A stretch of 64,000 nucleotides of DNA from CAZFOB01 sp964520325 (GTDB lineage: Bacteria > Actinomycetota > JAICYB01): assembly GCA_964520325.1 (NCBI GenBank), contig CAZFOB010000008.1:82477-146476 (forward strand). Direction: 5' to 3'. How positions within the stretch are numbered: position 1 is the first letter of the stretch; each line of letters opens with the position of its first letter. Under the pieces are notes generated by a model. That model had not been told where the DNA came from. It was given only the letters and a program-made list of their open reading frames with translations, and did no database searches. Made by a program: the position numbers and the translations under genes. Of this stretch, positions 59,276 to 64,000 are shown one piece after another.

Positions 59276-60471
59276 GTTCTGTCCTCACGCGGCTCCCACG
59301 GCCGCGCGACGTCCACCACGAGTTCGGCATCTATATTCACGTGCCGTTCTGCTCGCACCGGTGCTGGTACTGCGATTTCAACGCTTATGCCGGCCTCGAC
59401 CATCTCGCCGAGTCGTACATGGATGCGCTCGTTGCCGACGTCGAACTGAGTCTGTCCGCACCGTTCCGATCCGATCTGGACGAACGTCCTCCGGTCACAT
59501 CCGTGTTCATCGGTGGCGGCACGCCGTCGCTCGTGCCGGCACTCTCGATCGCCCGAGTCGTCGAAGCCATCCGAAAGTCATGGCCACTTGCCCCGGGGGC
59601 GGAAGTCACGATCGAGTGCAACCCGGATTCGACCGATGCCGCCAAGCTCGACCTCTATCTCGACGCCGGGATCAATCGGATCAGCTTCGGTGTCCAGTCG
59701 CTGGACGAAGGGCTGCTCGCGCGACTCGGTCGTACGCACGATGCACGAACCGCCCTCGATGCCATGCTGCTCGCGCGTTCGCGCGGATTCGAGAACGTCA
59801 GCGGCGACCTGATCTTCGGCGTTCCCGGCGAAACCGACGAGGTGTGGCGCGCCTCACTCGACGGGATCCTCGCCACCGGTCCGGACCACGTTTCGTGCTA
59901 CGCACTGATCTACGAAGAAGGCACGCCGCTCGAGTCGTGGCGCAAGCTCGGGAAGGTCGTGCCGATCGACGACGACGATGTCGCTGCTCGCTGGGAACTC
60001 ACCGATGAGGTGCTCACCCAAGCCGGCTTGCCGCGCTACGAGATCTCGAACTGGGGACGTCCAGGAAGGGCGTCGCGTCACAACGGTCTCTATTGGGCCT
60101 GTGGCGAGTACATCGGCATCGGCGCGGGCGCGCACTCGCATCTCGCAACTGACGTGGCCGCTACCAGATCGTGGACGCTCAAGGGCCCGCAACGTTACGT
60201 CGAGGCGATCGCTGCCGGTGCGTCACCCGTCGCGGGGACCGAGGCGATCGACCAGCGCACGAGGGCCGCAGAAGTGATGTTGCTCGGCCTCCGGCGTTGT
60301 CGGGGCGTGAGCTTCGAGGAGTTCGCGGCTCTGGTTGGTCTTTCGCTCGACGATGTGTTCGGCGCCGAGATGGAGCAAGGGGTCGCAGCGGGGCTGCTCG
60401 CGCGCGACGACGAAGCGCTGACCGTGACGCGTCCGCTCCTGACCAACGCCGCCACGCTGCCCTTCGCCTAA
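59272..60471 (+). CDS. hemW: HemW, radical SAM heme chaperone
   Basis: The 399 residues have the radical SAM cluster motif C27-SHR-C31-WY-C34, the glycine-rich FIGGGTPSLVP and the heme-binding HNxxYW box (SRHNGLYW) that separates HemW from coproporphyrinogen dehydrogenase HemN. It probably inserts heme into respiratory enzymes. The TTG start overlaps the lepA stop. It is followed by the CIRCE operator and hrcA. Confidence 0.95.
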   Translation: MSSVLTRLPRPRDVHHEFGIYIHVPFCSHRCWYCDFNAYAGLDHLAESYMDALVADVELSLSAPFRSDLDERPPVTSVFIGGGTPSLVPALSIARVVEAIRKSWPLAPGAEVTIECNPDSTDAAKLDLYLDAGINRISFGVQSLDEGLLARLGRTHDARTALDAMLLARSRGFENVSGDLIFGVPGETDEVWRASLDGILATGPDHVSCYALIYEEGTPLESWRKLGKVVPIDDDDVAARWELTDEVLTQAGLPRYEISNWGRPGRASRHNGLYWACGEYIGIGAGAHSHLATDVAATRSWTLKGPQRYVEAIAAGASPVAGTEAIDQRTRAAEVMLLGLRRCRGVSFEEFAALVGLSLDDVFGAEMEQGVAAGLLARDDEALTVTRPLLTNAATLPFA

Positions 60472-60480
60472 ACGACCTGC

Positions 60481-60509
60481 TTTGGCACTCGGCGTTATAG
60501 AGTGCCAAA
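60481..60509 (+). promoter_or_regulatory. CIRCE operator, HrcA binding site
   Basis: A perfect 10-bp inverted repeat TTTGGCACTC-N9-GAGTGCCAAA has the canonical 9-base spacer of CIRCE, with GG/CC replacing the usual AG/CT at positions 3-4. A -10-like TATAGA (60496-60501) lies inside it, so HrcA would block its own promoter. Confidence 0.9.
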
Positions 60510-60600
60510 TACCGTGCCGAATACCGCGCCACGTACCGGGCCAAGTACCGGGCCAAGTACCGGGCCAAGTACCGGGCCAAGTACCGGGCCAAGTACCGGG
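60505..60600 (+). repeat. 12-bp tandem repeat array at the 5' end of hrcA
   Basis: Eight 12-base units, the last five (60541-60600) perfect copies of CCAAGTACCGGG and the first three degenerate. The array encodes repeated Pro-Ser-Thr-Gly and begins inside the right arm of CIRCE. Confidence 0.95.
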
Positions 60601-61614
60601 GATGAGCTGAATCCCCTCGACGACCGTAAGGAACACATCCTCCGCGAGATCGTGGAGGGTTACGTCCGCCGCGGCGAGCCGATCGGCTCGAAGATCGTCG
60701 CAGACGCGGCCGATCTCGGGGTGAGTTCCGCAACGATCCGCAATGAGATGGCGATCCTCGAACGGGAGGGATACATCAGCCATCCCCACACCTCAGCCGG
60801 ACGGATCCCGACGGATAAGGGCTACCGCTACTACGTCGATGTCCTCGCAGCGAAAGTGGCGACTGCGCCGGAGCGTCGACGCGAGATCGAGCGCAATCTC
60901 GCCGGCGCGTTCTCCGCACTCGATGATCTGCTCGAACGGACATCACAACTGCTCTCCGAGCTGACCGACTACACATCGCTTGCGGCGATGCCGTCAGCAG
61001 AGGGAGCGCGCCTGCAGCGCATCGAGATCGTTCGCCTCGGCCCCCATCGCTTGCTCCTGATCTGCATCGGAGACGATGGCTGGCACGACGACAGGCTGAT
61101 CGAACTCGAACATGAGGTCTCCGACGTCTTGGTGGACGAAGCGCTGCGGCTCTCCAACGCGGTCGCCCCGGGCCAGAGTCCTCACGACGCTGCGAATCTG
61201 ATCGTCGAACTTGCGGCGACCGATGAGATGCGGCCCGTCCTCGACGGCATCGCGGAAGCGCTTCGCGCCGTTGACCGCAGCGCTAGCCGCCTCTTCACCG
61301 GTGGGACGGCGAAGTTGATCGTCTGGGAGCCGGTGGACACGGCGCAGCGTGTCCTCGAGATGATAGAAGCCGGCGGTGTCGAACCACTGCTTCCGGAGCC
61401 CTCGGCCAACGCGATCACCGTCCGTATCGGTCGCGAGCTCGCGCTCGATGACGTGCGCGACCTCAGTTTGATCGCCACGGGCTACACGATGGGGAATCGC
61501 GCGGGATCGGTCGGTATCCTCGGCCCGACTCGCATGGACTACCCGTTGGTCATCTCCACGGTCGCCGAAGTTGCATCCACCCTGTCGCGCGTGCTCAGGC
61601 AGCTCGGTTCATAG
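60514..61614 (+). CDS. hrcA: Heat-inducible transcription repressor HrcA
   Basis: Represses chaperone genes by binding CIRCE and is stabilised by GroEL. The 366 residues start with a PSTG-repeat tail of about 30 residues, unusual for the family. The winged HTH follows (REIVEGYVRRGEPIGSKIV, GVSSATIRNEMAILEREGYI) with PHTSAGRIPTDKGYRYYVD, then the GAF-like domain. GTG 60514 is preferred; GTG 60502 is in frame but lies within the operator, at the expected -10 box. It is followed by dnaJ in the same operon. Confidence 0.94.
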   Translation: MPNTAPRTGPSTGPSTGPSTGPSTGPSTGDELNPLDDRKEHILREIVEGYVRRGEPIGSKIVADAADLGVSSATIRNEMAILEREGYISHPHTSAGRIPTDKGYRYYVDVLAAKVATAPERRREIERNLAGAFSALDDLLERTSQLLSELTDYTSLAAMPSAEGARLQRIEIVRLGPHRLLLICIGDDGWHDDRLIELEHEVSDVLVDEALRLSNAVAPGQSPHDAANLIVELAATDEMRPVLDGIAEALRAVDRSASRLFTGGTAKLIVWEPVDTAQRVLEMIEAGGVEPLLPEPSANAITVRIGRELALDDVRDLSLIATGYTMGNRAGSVGILGPTRMDYPLVISTVAEVASTLSRVLRQLGS

Positions 61615-61623
61615 GAGCCACCG

Positions 61624-62724
61624 ATGGCGAACGATTACTACGGAGTTCTCGGCATCTCAGCCGATGCGCCCGCCGACGAGATCAGGCTGGCCTTCCGGTC
61701 TCTCGCTCGTGAACATCACCCGGATGCAACCGGCGGCGACGCCGGATCCGAGCATAGATACAAGGAGATCTCGGAGGCCTACGCAGTGCTGTCCGACCCG
61801 AGCAAGCGTCACCAGTACGACCTGGCACGCATGAGCGGCGGCGATTGGAGCTCACCGTGGGGGTCGCCATTCGCAACGACGATCGAGGACATCTTCGAGA
61901 CGTTCTTCGGCGGCGGCGCGACACGGACGCGACAACGCAGCCGCGCGCGTCAGGGCTCCTCGATCGAGATCGAGCTCACAGTCACACTCGAAGAAGTGGT
62001 CTTCGGTTCCGAGCGTGCTCTCCATTTCGAACGCTTCGAACGGTGCGAGACCTGCGAAGGTCGCGGCGCTGAGCCGGGTACGAGCCACGAGCAGTGCACG
62101 ACGTGTCAAGGATCGGGCCAGGTGCAGCAGAGTAGGCGGTCGATCCTCGGGTCGCTCGTCACAGCGCACCCATGTCGCGATTGCGAGGCGACCGGGTGGG
62201 TCATACCGAACCCATGCGGCGACTGCCGCGGCGCCGGCCGCACTCCGAAGGACGTTGAGCTCAAGGTCAAGGTGCCGGCGGGGATCGACAACGACGACCG
62301 CATGCGTCTGTCCGACGAGGGCGAAGCGGGCTCAGCCGGCGGACCGCGTGGCGATCTGTACGTGCGGTTCCGCGTCGAAACCGACGAACGGTTCGAGCGA
62401 AAGGCAGACGATCTGATCTCGTGGGTTGAGATCCCGATGACGACGGCTGCGCTCGGCGGCAGCGTGACGGTGCAGTCCCTTGACGGCGACGAGAAGCTCG
62501 AGGTTCCGATCGGCACGCAATCGATGGAGGTATTTCGCATCCGCGATCGTGGTGTCGCTCGACGTTCCGGACGAGGCCGAGGCGACCTTGTGCTACGAGC
62601 TCACGTGTTGACGCCGACCAAGCCGTCCAAGAAGCAGAAGGAACTCCTTCGTCACCTCGCAACGGAGCGTGGCGAGGAGGCCAAGGAAGGCGGCAGCCGA
62701 CTGCGTCGCGCTCTGGGATTGTGA
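61624..62724 (+). CDS. dnaJ: Chaperone protein DnaJ
   Basis: Hsp40 co-chaperone that stimulates DnaK. The J-domain holds H32-P33-D34 (REHHPDATGG). A short G/F-like linker follows, then four zinc-binding CxxCxGxG-type repeats (CETCEGRG, CTTCQGSG, CRDCEATG, CGDCRGAG) and the substrate-binding domain. The length of 366 is normal. GGAG precedes the ATG. It is expected to be under HrcA/CIRCE control. Confidence 0.97.
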   Translation: MANDYYGVLGISADAPADEIRLAFRSLAREHHPDATGGDAGSEHRYKEISEAYAVLSDPSKRHQYDLARMSGGDWSSPWGSPFATTIEDIFETFFGGGATRTRQRSRARQGSSIEIELTVTLEEVVFGSERALHFERFERCETCEGRGAEPGTSHEQCTTCQGSGQVQQSRRSILGSLVTAHPCRDCEATGWVIPNPCGDCRGAGRTPKDVELKVKVPAGIDNDDRMRLSDEGEAGSAGGPRGDLYVRFRVETDERFERKADDLISWVEIPMTTAALGGSVTVQSLDGDEKLEVPIGTQSMEVFRIRDRGVARRSGRGRGDLVLRAHVLTPTKPSKKQKELLRHLATERGEEAKEGGSRLRRALGL

Positions 62725-62730
62725 TCTCGG

Positions 62731-63459
62731 ATGACGGCGCATCACTTCTTCGTTGAACCGAACGATGTTGGGGAGGAGATCGTCACTCTCACAGGTGCGG
62801 AGGCTCACCATGCGACACGGTCTCTTCGTGTACGTGTCGGCGAGCACATCACGGTTGCCGACGGTTCAGGACGTGTGGTGACCGCAGTGGTCTCGACCAT
62901 CGCGGACGACGTCTGCGCTGAGATCGTGCGGAACCAACACTGCGCCCCGCCGCGACCTGCGGTCGTGTTGTACCAGGCGTTGCCGAAAGGCGAGAAGTTC
63001 GACGAGATCGTCGAGAAGGCGAGCGAGGTGGGTGTGAGTCGGATCGTTCCGTTCGTGGCGCAACGCTCTGTGGTTCGCTGGGACGCCCGCAAGCGCGCGC
63101 GCTTGAATGCACGGTGGTCGGCGATCGCGAGGTCGGCCGCCAAGCAATGCCGCTCGCCCTGGATCGCCCAGATAGACGAGATAGCCGACACGGTGGACGA
63201 CGTCACCTTCGAGGCCGAGGTCACGGTCGCCCTTCACGAGGAGGCGTCGCAGCGTCTTCGCGATGCGCTGCCCGGCGATGCTCCGGGCACGATCGCGATC
63301 GTGGTCGGGCCCGAAGGCGGCCTCGCCGACGACGAGATCGAGAAGTTCGCCGCGTTGGGGGCGTTGGCTGTTTCCTTGGGTCCACGGGTGCTGCGCACGG
63401 AACTGGCCGGGCTGGTGGCCGCATCAGTGATCGGCTACCGGTACGGGAACGTGGGCTGA
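62731..63459 (+). CDS. rsmE: 16S rRNA m3U1498 methyltransferase RsmE
   Basis: SPOUT-class methyltransferase. The 242 residues have an N-terminal PUA-like domain (HHFFVEPNDVGEEIVTLTG), KGEKFDEIVEKASEVGV, the SAM knot region IVVGPEGGLADDEI, and LGPRVLRTELAGLVAAS. It lies directly behind dnaJ, the common bacterial order. The stop overlaps the next gene as TGATG. Confidence 0.95.
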   Translation: MTAHHFFVEPNDVGEEIVTLTGAEAHHATRSLRVRVGEHITVADGSGRVVTAVVSTIADDVCAEIVRNQHCAPPRPAVVLYQALPKGEKFDEIVEKASEVGVSRIVPFVAQRSVVRWDARKRARLNARWSAIARSAAKQCRSPWIAQIDEIADTVDDVTFEAEVTVALHEEASQRLRDALPGDAPGTIAIVVGPEGGLADDEIEKFAALGALAVSLGPRVLRTELAGLVAASVIGYRYGNVG

Positions 63460-63944
63460 TGTCGGACGACCTGCCGTTGGAAGGGGCGCAACGTCTCGGC
63501 GATCATCTTCGCCGTCTTCGCAAGCAGAAGGGGTTGTCGCTCCTCGATGTCCAAGCGCTCTCCGAGGGTGAGTTCAAGGCATCGGTGATGGGCGCCTACG
63601 AGCGCGGCGAGCGTGCGATCTCGGCGGTGCGCTTGGCGCGTTTGGCCACGCTGTACAGACTTCCGCTGCAGGCGATGCTTCCGGGGGGTGAGGCACCGGA
63701 GGACCTCAAGGATCTACCGGGCGCCGGTGTTGCCATCGACGTCACGCGGCTGGACCAGGCGCTCGGGGCCGAGGCGACGATGGTCGCACGATTCGTCCGG
63801 CGGGTGCAGGGACTGCGTCAGGATTGGACAGCGGGAGCGGTGCGTATCCGCGCCGGGGATCTGGTCGCTCTCGCTTGTGCCTGCGACAGAACGCCGGCCG
63901 AATTCATCAACGCGTTGGACGAGCAAGGTCTTCGTGCGTACTAG
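63459..63944 (+). CDS. bldD: BldD-like transcription regulator with cyclic-di-GMP motif
   Basis: The 161 residues match BldD, the actinobacterial master regulator of development. The N-terminal XRE-type HTH reads LGDHLRRLRKQKGLSL with VMGAYERGERAISAVRLARL. The C-terminal domain contains R120-Q-D122, eight residues, then R131-A-G-D134, which fits the RxD-X8-RxxD motif through which BldD binds tetrameric c-di-GMP. It is coupled to rsmE. The role outside sporulating genera is unknown. Confidence 0.85.
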   Translation: MSDDLPLEGAQRLGDHLRRLRKQKGLSLLDVQALSEGEFKASVMGAYERGERAISAVRLARLATLYRLPLQAMLPGGEAPEDLKDLPGAGVAIDVTRLDQALGAEATMVARFVRRVQGLRQDWTAGAVRIRAGDLVALACACDRTPAEFINALDEQGLRAY

Positions 63945-63945
63945 C

Positions 63946-64000
63946 GACAGGATGGCGCTTCGGCGCCTCCCGATAGACAGGATGGCGCTTCGGCGCCTCC
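63946..64000 (+). repeat. 30-bp-period hairpin repeats at the window end
   Basis: Two copies of a 25-base unit (63946-63970 and 63976-64000) are spaced at a 30-base period. Each contains GGCGC-TTCG-GCGCC, a stable hairpin with a UUCG loop, flanked by GGA/TCC pairing. It starts 2 bases after the bldD stop and may continue past the window. Confidence 0.85.

Noticed and set aside
60505..60600. CRISPR array or minisatellite outside coding sequence
   Set aside because: The 12-base units are contiguous with no spacers, keep the hrcA reading frame and encode PSTG, so they are coding repeats.
63946..64000. Start of a CRISPR array
   Set aside because: The 30-base period leaves only 5-base gaps between 25-base units, too short for spacers, and no cas genes are nearby.

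Overview
The window is a gene-dense, high-GC bacterial chromosome segment. Several features point to an actinobacterium (Actinomycetota), probably an uncultivated, early-branching lineage rather than a mycolic-acid or streptomycete genus. These are a BldD-type regulator, a DtxR-family regulator, the mreBCD-mrdA-rodA cell-wall operon, a RNase E/G-rplU-rpmA-obgE-proB-nadD-rsfS block, a fatty-acyl-AMP-ligase-like gene, an LPxTG surface protein, and many genes whose start codon lies only about 6 bases after a TANNNT -10 box (leaderless transcripts). No rRNA, phage, IS element or CRISPR array was seen. Species-level identity cannot be read from the sequence.

Layout. 1-10.1 kb: a fatty-acyl-AMP ligase fragment, tRNA-Leu, a serine hydrolase, a PASTA protein, a class IV aminotransferase, an MFS exporter, an AI-2E family permease, tRNA-Lys, a frameshifted HTH gene and a small envelope/SRPBCC/YjbQ cluster on the minus strand. 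10.1-14.7 kb: a secreted subtilase between a tRNA-His and a degenerate copy of that tRNA's 3' half, an HD-domain protein, and tRNAs Arg, Gly and Pro. 14.8-24.1 kb: tig-clpP-clpX (protein folding and turnover), an amidase, then valS-folC-ndk behind a structured leader. 24.1-31.5 kb: an LPxTG protein and the rod-shape/elongasome operon. 31.6-39.5 kb: RNase E/G, L21, L27, ObgE, ProB, a MoxR-VWA pair, NadD and RsfS. 39.4-50.1 kb: an accessory-flavoured stretch with two secreted chymotrypsin-fold proteases, a pentapeptide-repeat protein, tRNA-Ala, an MBL hydrolase, a PAS protein, a PIG-L deacetylase, a lipoprotein, panB, a P-loop protein, a divergent DtxR-family regulator, an aminotransferase and an M20 peptidase. 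50.1-56.8 kb: leuS behind a transcription attenuator, a 39-residue basic protein, the comEA-comEC DNA-uptake genes and holA. 56.8-64 kb: a GYD protein, S20, lepA-hemW, CIRCE-hrcA-dnaJ-rsmE and a BldD homologue, ending in tandem hairpin repeats.

The points most worth following up are these: leader-peptide regulation of two aminoacyl-tRNA synthetases (leuS by a terminator, valS apparently by masking the ribosome binding site); a BldD homologue that keeps the RxD-X8-RxxD cyclic-di-GMP motif; a DtxR-family protein that has lost most metal ligands; a tRNA-His att-like duplication bracketing the subtilase; a 10-base word, TGAGCGACTG, recurring at three gene junctions; and a folC gene whose only sensible start is CTG and whose P-loop is altered.
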